From the NCBI RefSeq assembly GCF_904846055.1, contig NZ_CAJGYV010000001.1, forward strand, positions 62,001 through 126,000: 64,000 nucleotides of DNA. The letters run 5' to 3'. This DNA comes from Psychrobacter ciconiae. Lineage in GTDB: Bacteria > Pseudomonadota > Gammaproteobacteria > Pseudomonadales > Moraxellaceae. The notes beneath the pieces are model-generated. The model did no database searches, had not been told where the DNA came from, and worked only from the letters and a program-made list of their open reading frames with translations. Position numbers and translations under genes: made by a program. This document shows, one piece after another, positions 43,863-52,553 of this stretch. Position 1 is the stretch's first letter. Every line of letters starts with the position of its first letter.

Positions 43863-44074
43863 GCATTGACCATAGTTAAAAACGCTTTCCCAAAACCTCA
43901 CCAAAAACTATGCCGATTTGGACTAACTATAGTAAAGATTTGCTAATAACAGTCTTATGCCAAGTTAAAGAGTTGATAAGCGAATTTGTCACTAACCAAT
44001 TAAAAATTTCGCTGATAGCATAGCCTCACCCGTTAAACAAAAACAAAGTTTCACTCTTACTTTCTGAGGTCATT

Positions 44075-45151
44075 ATGAGTTATCAGCGCCATATATACGC
44101 CCAAAAATCAGCGCTTGCCATCATCACGCTTATCACAGCAGGTGCAGCGATCAGTGCTTGCAGCCCAACCCAAGCCGATTCCAAAGCCGGCGGCAACAAC
44201 ATTGACTTGATGAACGTCTCCTACGACGTGTCGCGCGATTTTTATAAAGATTACAATCCGCTATTTGCCGACATTTACACCAAAGCAAACCCCAACGCCA
44301 AAGTGAGCATTAAGCAGTCGCATGGCGGCGCCAGCAAACAATCGCTTGCCGTTGCCAATGGCTTGCAAGCTGACGTCATCACTTTAAACCAAGAAAGCGA
44401 CATGAACATGCTCGTTGATAAAGGCTTGGTCGATAGCAATTGGCGCAGCGCCTTTCCGGACAATGCCGTGCCTTATACCACAACGATGATTTTACTGGTT
44501 CGTAAAGACAACCCAAAAAACATCAAAGGCTGGCAAGATTTGGCGCGATCGGATGTCAAAGTCATCATGCCAAACCCCAAAACCAGTGGCACGGCGCGCT
44601 ATGCCTTTTTGGGCGCTTATGGGGCAGGGCTGCACAAGTTTAACGAAACCAAAGACAACGCCAAGCAGACCGATGCTTATATGAAAAAACTGCTTGGCAA
44701 TGTCGTCACTTATGACAACGGCGCGCGGGCAGCAACCACCAGCTTTACCCAGCGCGGCTTGGGCGATGTGCTCATCACCACCGAAAACGAGGCGCATTTG
44801 GTCGTAACCGAGCACGCTAAAGGCGCCGTTGACGTGGTTTATCCCAATTATTCCATCACCATTCATAACCCCGTTGCCATTGTCAAAACCGTCACCGATA
44901 AAAAAGGCACCACAAAAGCGGCAACCGATTATCTAAAAACGCTTTGGGACAAACCGGCTCAAGAACTCATGGCAAAACTGTACTTAAGACCAAGTGATAA
45001 AGCAGTATTGGCAGCGAACTCCAAGATTTTTCAAGACATCGACACCTTTGAAGCCACCGAGGTTTTTGGGGATTGGGACAGCATCATGAAAAATTATTTT
45101 GCAGATGGCGCGCGCTTTGACCAATTGGCGCAAAACAATGCCAATAAATAG
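44075..45151 (+). CDS. sbp: Sulfate ABC transporter, substrate-binding lipoprotein (first copy)
   Basis: This 358-residue periplasmic protein binds sulfate or thiosulfate for the CysTWA importer. The signal ends in a lipobox-like AAISAC, so it is probably lipid-anchored. The Sbp/CysP signature is clear: LMNVSYDVSRDFYKDYNP, IKQSHGGASKQ, LQADVITLNQ and MPNPKTSGTARYAFLGAYG. It has a GAGGT ribosome site like those of sat and the second copy. It is a paralogue of the next gene, with most motif residues shared. Upstream lie 263 bp with no gene, probably holding its promoter. Confidence 0.92.
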   Translation: MSYQRHIYAQKSALAIITLITAGAAISACSPTQADSKAGGNNIDLMNVSYDVSRDFYKDYNPLFADIYTKANPNAKVSIKQSHGGASKQSLAVANGLQADVITLNQESDMNMLVDKGLVDSNWRSAFPDNAVPYTTTMILLVRKDNPKNIKGWQDLARSDVKVIMPNPKTSGTARYAFLGAYGAGLHKFNETKDNAKQTDAYMKKLLGNVVTYDNGARAATTSFTQRGLGDVLITTENEAHLVVTEHAKGAVDVVYPNYSITIHNPVAIVKTVTDKKGTTKAATDYLKTLWDKPAQELMAKLYLRPSDKAVLAANSKIFQDIDTFEATEVFGDWDSIMKNYFADGARFDQLAQNNANK

Positions 45152-45329
45152 CTAAAAACGCGGGAAATCTGAGAAAAATAAAGGGTAAAATGGGCAAATA
45201 ATTTTAATATTCCAATTTGGAAATAATATAAATATATTCGTCATTAAACATAATAAGCTTGCACTGATAGCATACAGCCATGTCCTAAGTATTGTCCTAG
45301 GACGCCAATTTACTAACGTTGAGGTGGTT

Positions 45330-46451
45330 ATGAGCGCAAGCGCCCCGAATTCTTCTTTTTTTTCACAATCTTTTGGCAAAAAACACCTGAAAATGACGGT
45401 TGCCATCGGGGTGGTCAGCGCCTTATTAACTGGCTGCCAAAAGCCTGCGGATAATAATTCAGCTACTGCTGGCGAGGGCAGCACGCCTGCAGCAACGGGT
45501 GAGGCTAAAGACATCGAGCTGTTAAACGTCTCATACGACGTGGCTCGCGATTTTTATAAAGACTACAACCCAATGTTCGTTGAGCATTATAAAAAAGAGC
45601 ATCCAGAAACCAATATCAGTATTAAGCAGTCGCATGGCGGCTCAAGTAAACAAGCGCTGTCGGTTGCCAACGGTTTGCAAGCGGACGTTGCCACCATGAA
45701 CCAAGGCTCAGACATTGAGCTGTTGGAAGAAAAAGGCTTGGTTGCCAGCGACTGGGAGCAACAATTTTCTGATAACGCTGTACCCTTTACCAGTGCCATC
45801 GTGTTTTTGGTTCGCAAAGACAATCCTAAGCAAATTAACGACTGGCAAGACTTGACCAAGTCAGGTGTTGAGATTGTCATGGCAAACCCAAAAGTCACCG
45901 GCAACGGTCGCTATGCGTTTTTAGGGGCTTATGGCTACGGCTTGCACGCCTTTAATAAAGACGACAACCAAGCCAGAGACTACGTTAAATCGATGCTTAA
46001 AAACGTCAAGGTTTATGAAAACGGTGGTCGCGCTGCTACGACCACTTTTGTTCAACGCGGTATTGGCGATGTGCTGATTACTTTTGAAAACGAAGCCAAT
46101 TTAGCGGCCAAGCAATTTGGCGCGGGCAAAGTTGACATCGTTTACCCAAGCTACACCGTCAAATCAGAAAGTCCGGTTGCTATTGTTAAAACCGTGACCG
46201 ATAAAAAAGGCACGACGGATGCCGCCAAAGCGTATTTGGACTACTTATGGAGCGAGCCTGCCCAGCAATTGGCAGCTGATTTGTACTTGCGCCCCAGCGT
46301 CAAAACCGTTTTGGATAAAAACGCTGATAAATTACCGCCGCTTGACACCTTTCAGCCCAACGATGTGTTTGGCACTTGGGATGAGATTATGGACAAATTG
46401 TTCAGCGACAATGGCACTTTTGATCAGCTTGCCATCAACGCGCCCAAATAA
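45330..46451 (+). CDS. sbp: Sulfate ABC transporter, substrate-binding lipoprotein (second copy)
   Basis: This 373-residue paralogue of the preceding protein has a lipobox LTGC after a hydrophobic signal and a small Ala/Ser-rich spacer. It shares LLNVSYDVARDFYKDYNP, IKQSHGGSSKQ and MANPKVTGNGRYAFLGAYG. The ATG at 45330 is preceded by GAGGTGGTT; the GTG at 45324 lies inside that ribosome site. The pair may differ in affinity or in sulfate versus thiosulfate preference. A hairpin follows before cysT. Confidence 0.92.
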   Translation: MSASAPNSSFFSQSFGKKHLKMTVAIGVVSALLTGCQKPADNNSATAGEGSTPAATGEAKDIELLNVSYDVARDFYKDYNPMFVEHYKKEHPETNISIKQSHGGSSKQALSVANGLQADVATMNQGSDIELLEEKGLVASDWEQQFSDNAVPFTSAIVFLVRKDNPKQINDWQDLTKSGVEIVMANPKVTGNGRYAFLGAYGYGLHAFNKDDNQARDYVKSMLKNVKVYENGGRAATTTFVQRGIGDVLITFENEANLAAKQFGAGKVDIVYPSYTVKSESPVAIVKTVTDKKGTTDAAKAYLDYLWSEPAQQLAADLYLRPSVKTVLDKNADKLPPLDTFQPNDVFGTWDEIMDKLFSDNGTFDQLAINAPK

Positions 46452-46473
46452 TAAGCTCTATCATCATGCGGGC

Positions 46474-46506
46474 AATAAGGGTGGGGCAGTCCTACCCTTA
46501 TTTTAT
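46474..46506 (+). terminator. Hairpin between the second sbp and cysT, partial terminator
   Basis: AATAAGGGT, GGG, loop, CCT, ACCCTTATT and TTATT form a long stem with a weak T tail. It could reduce expression of the membrane genes relative to the binding proteins. Confidence 0.55.
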
Positions 46507-46557
46507 TCAGCACTTAACTTTTAGAAAATCATGTTAGCAAAACCATAGGACACCATC

Positions 46558-47433
46558 ATGCCAGCCGCCCCAATTGCAACGACCCCAAAACGTTCTTGGC
46601 TCTCTCGCTTTAAAAAGCGCCATGTTTTGCCAGGATTTGGGCTGAGTATGGGAATTACGGTGTTAAGCTTATCGCTTTTGGTGGTGCTGCCGTTTGCCAT
46701 GATGGCGTTTACCACAACGCAAATGGGCTGGTCAGGATTTGTTGAGACCATCACTCAGCCGCAAGTGTTTGCCGCGATTAAATTGAGCCTTTGGATGTCG
46801 TTTGCCGCGATGCTCACCAACATGGTATTTGGAACGCTGGTGGCTTGGGTGTTGGTTCGCTATGAGTTTTGGGGCAAATCGTTAATTAATGCCTTGGTGG
46901 ATTTGCCATTTGCGCTGCCAACGGCGGTGACGGGAATCTCCCTTGCCACTCTTTATGCGCCTAATGGCTTAATCGGTCAGTGGTTTGACAAAATCGGCAT
47001 TAAAGTTGCGTTTACCCCGCTTGGGATTTGGCTTGCCTTGGTGGTGGTCAGCTTTCCGTTTATTGTTCGCGCGGTTCAACCAGTGCTTGCTGAATTGTCG
47101 GTTGAGTTTGAGGAAGCTGCCGCGGTACTTGGGGCGAGTCGGTTAACGACGTTTAATAAAGTGATTTTACCGGAATTGATGCCAGCATTGTTGATGGGCG
47201 CGGGCATGATGTTTGCTCGCGCAACCGGCGAGTACGGCTCCGTGATTTTTATTGCCGGAAACATCCCGATGCAGTCAGAAATTCTGCCCATCATCATCAT
47301 CAGTAAGCTTGAGCAGTTTGATATTCAAGGGGCGTCGGCAGTGGCGTTATTTATGCTCATGATTTCTTTTGTGATTTTATTAACCATTAATATCGTTCAG
47401 TGGAAGCTGTCTCGCCGAGTAGGAGCGCGCTAA
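46558..47433 (+). CDS. cysT: Sulfate ABC transporter permease CysT (CysU)
   Basis: This 291-residue inner-membrane permease has six helices and the BPD_transp_1 EAA loop (EEAAAVLGASRLTTFNKVIL). Family stretches are VDLPFALPTAVTGISLATLY and GEYGSVIFIAGN. It forms a heterodimer with CysW. The start has AGGA eight bases upstream. The stop and the cysW start overlap (TAATG), showing coupling. Confidence 0.93.
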   Translation: MPAAPIATTPKRSWLSRFKKRHVLPGFGLSMGITVLSLSLLVVLPFAMMAFTTTQMGWSGFVETITQPQVFAAIKLSLWMSFAAMLTNMVFGTLVAWVLVRYEFWGKSLINALVDLPFALPTAVTGISLATLYAPNGLIGQWFDKIGIKVAFTPLGIWLALVVVSFPFIVRAVQPVLAELSVEFEEAAAVLGASRLTTFNKVILPELMPALLMGAGMMFARATGEYGSVIFIAGNIPMQSEILPIIIISKLEQFDIQGASAVALFMLMISFVILLTINIVQWKLSRRVGAR

Positions 47434-48401
47434 TGCAAATTTCAAATAGCTACGACTATCAAAGCAACGCGGCAACCAAAGATGCGCCGTGGGTGAAGCG
47501 CCTGTTTGTTGGCACTGCGGTATTATTTATGGTGGCGATGCTGGTCATTCCGTTAATGGCGGTGTTTTATGAGGCATTTAAAGGCGGCTGGCAGCTGTAT
47601 TTAGCCGCGCTTGTTGAGCCTGAAGCGCTGCAAGCGATTAAATTGACCTTAATTACTGCAGCGATTGTATTGCCGATTAACATGGTCATGGGACTTGCCA
47701 TTGCTTGGCTTGTGACCCGATATCAGTTTCGCGGTAAGCAGCTCGTGACCACCTTGCTTGATTTGCCGTTTTCCGTGTCGCCGGTGGTGGCAGGACTTAT
47801 GTTTGTGCTGCTCTTTGGGGTCAATTCATTCGTTGGCGGCTGGCTTGAAAGTATCGGTGTTCAGGTAATTTTTGCGGTTCCAGGGATTATTTTGGCAACG
47901 CTTTTTGTAACGTTCCCGTTTATTGCCCGTGAATTGATTCCTTTAATGCAATCGCAAGGCGACAGCGAAGAGCAAGCAGCACTCACACTTGGCGCAAACG
48001 GTTGGCAAACTTTTTGGCACGTGACTATTCCGAACATCAAATGGGCGCTGCTTTATGGTTTAATTTTGACCAATGCTCGAGCGATGGGCGAATTTGGCGC
48101 GGTCAGCGTGGTGTCAGGGCATATTCGCGGTGAAACCAACACCATGCCGCTGCTCGTTGAGATTGCTTATAACGAATATAACTTTACCGCTGCTTTTGCG
48201 TTATCAAGTATTTTGGCGGCACTGGCCTTGTTAACGCTACTGGTTCAGCAAGTGATGACCAAGTTACAAAATCGTAAATTTGCCAAAGCCACCCGCCTGC
48301 AAGCCGCGCCAAAGCTTCCGGTCAGCGCCAATGGCAAATTGGACGATGACAATCAATCAAGCTTAGCTGCCAACACCAAAGCGCTGAATGAATCGGTTTG
48401 A
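47433..48401 (+). CDS. cysW: Sulfate ABC transporter permease CysW
   Basis: This 322-residue protein is the partner permease of CysT. Motifs are LLDLPFSVSPVVAGLMFVLL, the EAA loop EEQAALTLGANGWQTFWHV and MGEFGAVSVVSGHIRGETNT. The start used is the ATG overlapping the cysT stop; an upstream in-frame start at 47400 lies inside cysT. It carries a polar C-terminal tail of about 50 residues after the last helix. Confidence 0.93.
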   Translation: MQISNSYDYQSNAATKDAPWVKRLFVGTAVLFMVAMLVIPLMAVFYEAFKGGWQLYLAALVEPEALQAIKLTLITAAIVLPINMVMGLAIAWLVTRYQFRGKQLVTTLLDLPFSVSPVVAGLMFVLLFGVNSFVGGWLESIGVQVIFAVPGIILATLFVTFPFIARELIPLMQSQGDSEEQAALTLGANGWQTFWHVTIPNIKWALLYGLILTNARAMGEFGAVSVVSGHIRGETNTMPLLVEIAYNEYNFTAAFALSSILAALALLTLLVQQVMTKLQNRKFAKATRLQAAPKLPVSANGKLDDDNQSSLAANTKALNESV

Positions 48402-48446
48402 AAAACAAAGCATTAAAAATAACAAGATTGCAAAAAAGAGACTGCC

Positions 48447-49169
48447 ATGAGTATCGAAATTCAAAACATTAACAAGCGCTTTGGTGATTTTACCGCCCTT
48501 GATAATATTAATATCAGCGTTCCCACCGGAAAATTGACCACGCTATTAGGACCTTCAGGCTGCGGTAAAACCACCTTACTTCGTATCATTGCGGGGCTTG
48601 AGTTTGCGGATTCTGGTCGCATTTTATTTGATGGCACCGATGTCACTGACACGCCGGTGCAAAAGCGCCGAATTGGTTTTATGTTCCAGCATTACGCGCT
48701 GTTTCGTCATAAAAACATCGCCGATAACGTGGCGTTTGGACTAACGCTTTTGCCAAAAAACGAGCGCCCAAGCAAGCCTGATATTCAAAAGCGGGTCAAT
48801 GAACTGCTTGAACTGGTTCAATTGCCGCACGTTGCTAATGCTTATCCGCATCAATTGTCGGGCGGTCAGCGTCAGCGAATTGCTTTAGCTCGGGCGCTTG
48901 CGGTCAAGCCCAAGCTTTTGCTACTTGATGAACCCTTTGGCGCGCTTGATGCCAAGGTTCGCAAAGAGCTTCGTACATGGCTTAAAGACATTCACCACGA
49001 GATTGGCATCACCAGCATCATGGTGACCCACGACCAAGAAGAAGCCCGCGCGGTATCCGATGAGATTGTCATCATGAATCACGGTCATGTCGAACAGGTG
49101 GGCACATCAGAGGAGCTGATTCACAATCCGGCAAGCGCGTTTGTCAGTGACTTTTTGGACATGGCGTAA
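48447..49169 (+). CDS. cysA: Sulfate ABC transporter ATPase CysA, short form
   Basis: This 240-residue ATPase energises sulfate import. Walker A is [10 protein letters not shown], signature [15 protein letters not shown], Walker [13 protein letters not shown] and switch TTHD-like MVTHDQEEA. It ends soon after VSDFLDMA, so the C-terminal regulatory/TOBE domain present in the usual CysA of about 350 residues is absent. The frame is clean and a terminator follows, so this is probably a natural short form rather than a truncation. Confidence 0.92.
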   Translation: MSIEIQNINKRFGDFTALDNINISVPTGKLTTLLGPSGCGKTTLLRIIAGLEFADSGRILFDGTDVTDTPVQKRRIGFMFQHYALFRHKNIADNVAFGLTLLPKNERPSKPDIQKRVNELLELVQLPHVANAYPHQLSGGQRQRIALARALAVKPKLLLLDEPFGALDAKVRKELRTWLKDIHHEIGITSIMVTHDQEEARAVSDEIVIMNHGHVEQVGTSEELIHNPASAFVSDFLDMA

Positions 49170-49191
49170 ACGGTTAAGACGTTTTAAAATT

Positions 49192-49223
49192 AAAGCTCAA
49201 GGTGGTTATCTTGGGCTTTTTTT
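49192..49223 (+). terminator. Terminator after cysA
   Basis: AAAGCTCAAGG, loop, CTTGGGCTTTTTTT: a stem of about 10 bp with one G-T pair and a T run. Confidence 0.8.
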
Positions 49224-49257
49224 CTTGAGTCTTTTTTAATTTTTAAGCAATCCGCTT

Positions 49258-49680
49258 TTATGGATACTTTCCTGCCAAATACTGCTGATAAATCACTAAA
49301 ATCTTCTCACAAGCGTCAATACTCACGTTTTCAGCAAAACTTTCATCAAACCAAAAGGTATAAACAGCTTGAATCAGCGTTTGAATTGCCTGTGAATCCA
49401 TGGGCGACTGCTCAATGATTTGCACAGCAATGTCTTTTGCTTGAGTCACCGACTCGCTATAAGGCGCGCTCCAGCCAATCCGGTAACGGTAAATCACATC
49501 GTTAATGGCGATAACCAATAGCACATCATTGGCACTGTGACTTGCAATCAATCCATCAAAAACCAATTGACGCTCCCTAAACGCTTCTAAAACCTCGGCA
49601 TCCGGCTCATTAACCAGTGCAAATAGTGGTAATTGAGTCACTTCGTTGTTGTTAAATTTAAGTTTTAGGTTGGTCATCAT
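49258..49680 (-). CDS. Hypothetical cytoplasmic protein, 140 residues
   Basis: No signal peptide or membrane helix is seen. Segments such as LPLFALVNEPDAEVLEAF, LLVIAINDVIYRYRIGW and FWFDESFAENVSID look like a compact alpha/beta fold. I recognise no family. It is convergent with cysA across a terminator and stands alone. Confidence 0.5.
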   Translation of the reverse strand: MMTNLKLKFNNNEVTQLPLFALVNEPDAEVLEAFRERQLVFDGLIASHSANDVLLVIAINDVIYRYRIGWSAPYSESVTQAKDIAVQIIEQSPMDSQAIQTLIQAVYTFWFDESFAENVSIDACEKILVIYQQYLAGKYP

Positions 49681-50120
49681 TTTTCCTTATTTTTTTTGAT
49701 ACAAATGAACTTTTTAAGCGCTAAATTATGGCTTTAAACAACCAAAATTAGCCCAAATCCTAAGATTTTGGCTTAATTAATTCATGATTGCTAAACTTAA
49801 TAAAAAAGATGGCTGAACAAAAGAAACTGCTCAATCGCTTGGCAAAATTAGGTGTTGCGCCTGTTAGAGACCGGTTGCCAAGATTATTTTTGTTTTATGA
49901 TTAACGAATTTATATTAAATGCTAATTTCTAAACTATAGTAGGAAAAATAGTGAAAGGGAAGTGCGTTAGCTATCTAGGCGACAACTGTTGTCGCGTTGT
50001 ATATTCTATACCACTATAGTTTTGCTGCCCCAGTTTGAATAAAAAAAATATCGATTTTAGCTTGGTTTTCTATTATGCTCATGGTTATCAATAACCCTAA
50101 AAGAATAAGAGAAATCGATT
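49681..50120. other. 440-bp gene-free region with a MITE-like repeat
   Basis: There is no coding sequence on either strand beyond chance frames. The left part is AT-rich upstream sequence of the hypothetical gene at 49258-49680. The middle holds the inverted-repeat element at 49931-50023. The right part must contain the promoter of the secreted protein gene at 50121. Confidence 0.5.
49931..50023. repeat. MITE-like 93-bp inverted-repeat element
   Basis: The ends AAACTATAGTAGG (49931-49943) and CCACTATAGTTT (50011-50022, then T) are inverted repeats with one inserted base. Near the centre is a perfect 17-bp palindrome, GCGACAACTGTTGTCGC, at 49979-49995. A related ACTATAGT sits at 43925-43932 after sat. 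No target duplication is obvious. It could be a miniature transposable or REP-like element. Confidence 0.4.
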
Positions 50121-50630
50121 ATGAAACCATCTATAAAATTATCAATGATGATGTTAAGCGCGGCGTTAATTACGGGATTGTCAACCACCACGGCAACTGC
50201 AGCAACGGATTGGACGCCGTATTTAAAGCCCATGCTGGCGGGCTGTGATTTTATTAACCCTACAAAAGATTTGCCAAGCCGTTATAAAGCCTCAATTAGT
50301 AGCAAAAAAGTCAAAGGCAATCCAAAAATTGAAAGCGAGGAGGTCATCACCACCTATTATTTAAAAAATGCCCGCGCCTTTGGTCAGCCGCTAAGCAAGG
50401 TTGAGTATCTGCAAGGCTATGAGTGGTATCATTTGCGGTTGTATTTTAAAGATACTAAGTTTTTGGCGCTCAGACCTAAGTTTAAGCTTCCGGTGTTTGA
50501 TAAAGACGTTGCGCCTTATGTGACGGTGGTTAAAAATGACAAATCAGGCTATACGGTTGAGGAGGGTGGTTATACCGATTTGGTATTTGATGGCAAACAA
50601 AAAAGTATCACATGTTCAGGCGGGGTTTGA
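50121..50630 (+). CDS. Hypothetical secreted protein, 169 residues
   Basis: A signal peptide is clear (residues 1-28, ending TTTATAA before TDWTPYLK). The mature protein has about 140 residues with two Cys (near 43 and close to the C-terminus, ITCSGGV), which could form a disulfide. Segments include YLQGYEWYHLRLYFKDTKFL. I do not recognise a domain. It is preceded by a purine-rich AATAAGAGAAATCG. Its 3' end overlaps tpm, on the other strand, by 23 bp. Confidence 0.6.
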   Translation: MKPSIKLSMMMLSAALITGLSTTTATAATDWTPYLKPMLAGCDFINPTKDLPSRYKASISSKKVKGNPKIESEEVITTYYLKNARAFGQPLSKVEYLQGYEWYHLRLYFKDTKFLALRPKFKLPVFDKDVAPYVTVVKNDKSGYTVEEGGYTDLVFDGKQKSITCSGGV

Positions 50631-51324
50631 GTTGTTTTTTAATTAGCGTATAAACCAAACGATATCCTGAGTCGCCCGCGGTTGACACATAATCCACTTG
50701 CTCTTTGGCGACTAAAGTTATCTGGTAATCCTTGGCATAATAGCCTTCAAGCTGAGTGCGTGTGACCAAAAAAGGGGGCAGATTTTTATAATTACTGCCG
50801 CGCTGGCTTTTGCCATCATAAGAAAAAGAGATCACTAATTGGTTAGCACAACAGCTTATCGCTATAAGCTGCTGGGTATATTTTGACCTAAGGTAGTCAG
50901 GCGTGCTATCTGGAAGCGCCACTAACGCCCCGCGATCATAAATTGCATCGATTTGCCCTACATCAATAGCGCTTAATTCGAAAATATCGCCAACCCAAAT
51001 GTTAAGTAAGCGCTCGTGAATCTTCGCCTGATAGCAGGCTAGGCGAGGGTTGGTTGGATGCGGTAAAATGGTAGCTTGCAGATTGTTTTCAGTAAAAAAC
51101 TGCCTTACGGCAATCTTTGACAATTCAACGCCGACAACGTCAAAGCCTTGGTCGATAAACCAAAGCATATCAACGCTTTTACCGCATAACGGGACAAAAA
51201 AGCGACCGTCTTTAGGCGTATTTAATGCTTTAAAATATTTGATGAGCTTGGGATTAGGTGTTTTTTGCGAGAAGTCTGTTTGGCTATTTTTCCAAGCTTT
51301 TTGCCAAAAATCGGGAGTCATCAA
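50608..51324 (-). CDS. tpm: Thiopurine S-methyltransferase family protein
   Basis: This 238-residue SAM-dependent methyltransferase of the TPMT family starts TPDFWQKAW. The SAM-binding block FVPLCGKSVDMLWFIDQGFD and VVGVELSKIAVRQFF are typical, as is IYDRGALVALP. In bacteria such enzymes methylate thiopurines, tellurite or selenium compounds. The Cys/Gly pair in PLCGKS is conserved. It is monocistronic, tail to tail with the secreted protein gene. Confidence 0.9.
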   Translation of the reverse strand: MMTPDFWQKAWKNSQTDFSQKTPNPKLIKYFKALNTPKDGRFFVPLCGKSVDMLWFIDQGFDVVGVELSKIAVRQFFTENNLQATILPHPTNPRLACYQAKIHERLLNIWVGDIFELSAIDVGQIDAIYDRGALVALPDSTPDYLRSKYTQQLIAISCCANQLVISFSYDGKSQRGSNYKNLPPFLVTRTQLEGYYAKDYQITLVAKEQVDYVSTAGDSGYRLVYTLIKKQLKPRLNM

Positions 51325-51569
51325 TTCAATTCTTATTATTTGTAGGTTTGACAGATATTAACCAGACCTAAAATCAAAGTCTAGGAAGAAATGTTAAAGC
51401 CAAGCTTAACGGTAGGTATTTAAGGATAGGGGTCATCTACAGTTTTCATCATCTTTCTGTGTCTTTCGGGTTTTTCGTCTATGGCTTTTCAACTGGGCAC
51501 GGGATTTCCTATATAATGTTAACTACGACAAACCTCCATATTTAGGCTTTTTAGGTAAAACGGTGCTTT

Positions 51570-52508
51570 ATGATGAATCCTTCCTCGACGCGATTAAACA
51601 AATACATCAGCGAAAGTGGGATTTGCTCAAGGCGTGACGCTGACCGCTTTATTGAGCAAGGCAATGTGTTCATCAATGGCAAGCGGGCGCAAGTGGGTGC
51701 GCAAGTATTCGCAGGCGATACGGTCAAGGTCAACGGTCAGCTGATTGAGCCGCGCGGCGAGGACAACTTCGTGTTTATTGTCTTAAATAAACCCGTTGGC
51801 ATCGTGAGCACCACCGAAAAAGCTGAAAAAAACAACATTGTTGATTTTGTCAGACATGGGGTGCGTATTTTCCCGATTGGTCGCTTGGATAAAGACTCGC
51901 AAGGATTAATCTTTTTAACCAACAACGGCGATTTGGTCAATAAGGTCTTACGCGCCGGCAATAACCACGAAAAAGACTATGTGGTGACCGTCAATAAGCC
52001 CATTACGGAAAGTTTTATTAACGGTATGGCAGGCGGCGTTCCGATTTTAGGAACGATGACCAAAAAATGCCCCGTGACTAAGCTATCGACTAACGTGTTT
52101 AACATCACCTTAGTTCAGGGGCTAAACCGTCAAATCCGCCGGATGTGTGAGCATTTTGGCTATGACGTGGTCAAACTTGAGCGAACGCGGATTATGAATG
52201 TGGGGATTAAAGGTCTTGCGATTGGCGAATGGCGCGATTTGACCCCAAAGGAGCTGTCCGTTTTATTAAAAGCTGTCGAAGGTTCATCATCAGAAGCTCG
52301 CAGTCCGACTAAAAAATCACGAAATACGCCTAGAAAAAAACCGCACTCGGATGCACCACCGTCAAAAAACCACTCAAAACCAAGCAAGCAGGGGTCAAGA
52401 AAGCCAAAAGGCTCAACCGGTAAAACGGGGCGAGGGTTTGGTGATAGCAAAAGGCCTGCCGGCAAGGCAAGACGTCCTGCAAAAGGTCGTGGCTCGTCGC
52501 GGTCTTAA
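51570..52508 (+). CDS. rluF: 23S rRNA pseudouridine synthase RluF
   Basis: The protein has 312 residues. The N-terminal S4 RNA-binding domain ([20 protein letters not shown]) is followed by an RsuA-type catalytic domain. The catalytic Asp lies in [10 protein letters not shown] (about 104-113), and [20 protein letters not shown] identifies the RluF branch (U2604). The last 75 residues are a basic Lys/Ser/Pro/Gly-rich tail, common in these enzymes. The gene is followed 45 bp later by the left end of the tnpB element. Confidence 0.92.
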   Translation: MMNPSSTRLNKYISESGICSRRDADRFIEQGNVFINGKRAQVGAQVFAGDTVKVNGQLIEPRGEDNFVFIVLNKPVGIVSTTEKAEKNNIVDFVRHGVRIFPIGRLDKDSQGLIFLTNNGDLVNKVLRAGNNHEKDYVVTVNKPITESFINGMAGGVPILGTMTKKCPVTKLSTNVFNITLVQGLNRQIRRMCEHFGYDVVKLERTRIMNVGIKGLAIGEWRDLTPKELSVLLKAVEGSSSEARSPTKKSRNTPRKKPHSDAPPSKNHSKPSKQGSRKPKGSTGKTGRGFGDSKRPAGKARRPAKGRGSSRS

Positions 52509-52553
52509 CTTGGCTTATCAATTATTAAAAGCATTTCGGTATTTATCCCAAGT

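Noticed and set aside
43869..43935. A second full copy of the ACTATAGT inverted-repeat element
   Set aside because: Only the terminal octamer and a loose inverted CCATAGTT match; the rest is unlike the element at 49931-50023.
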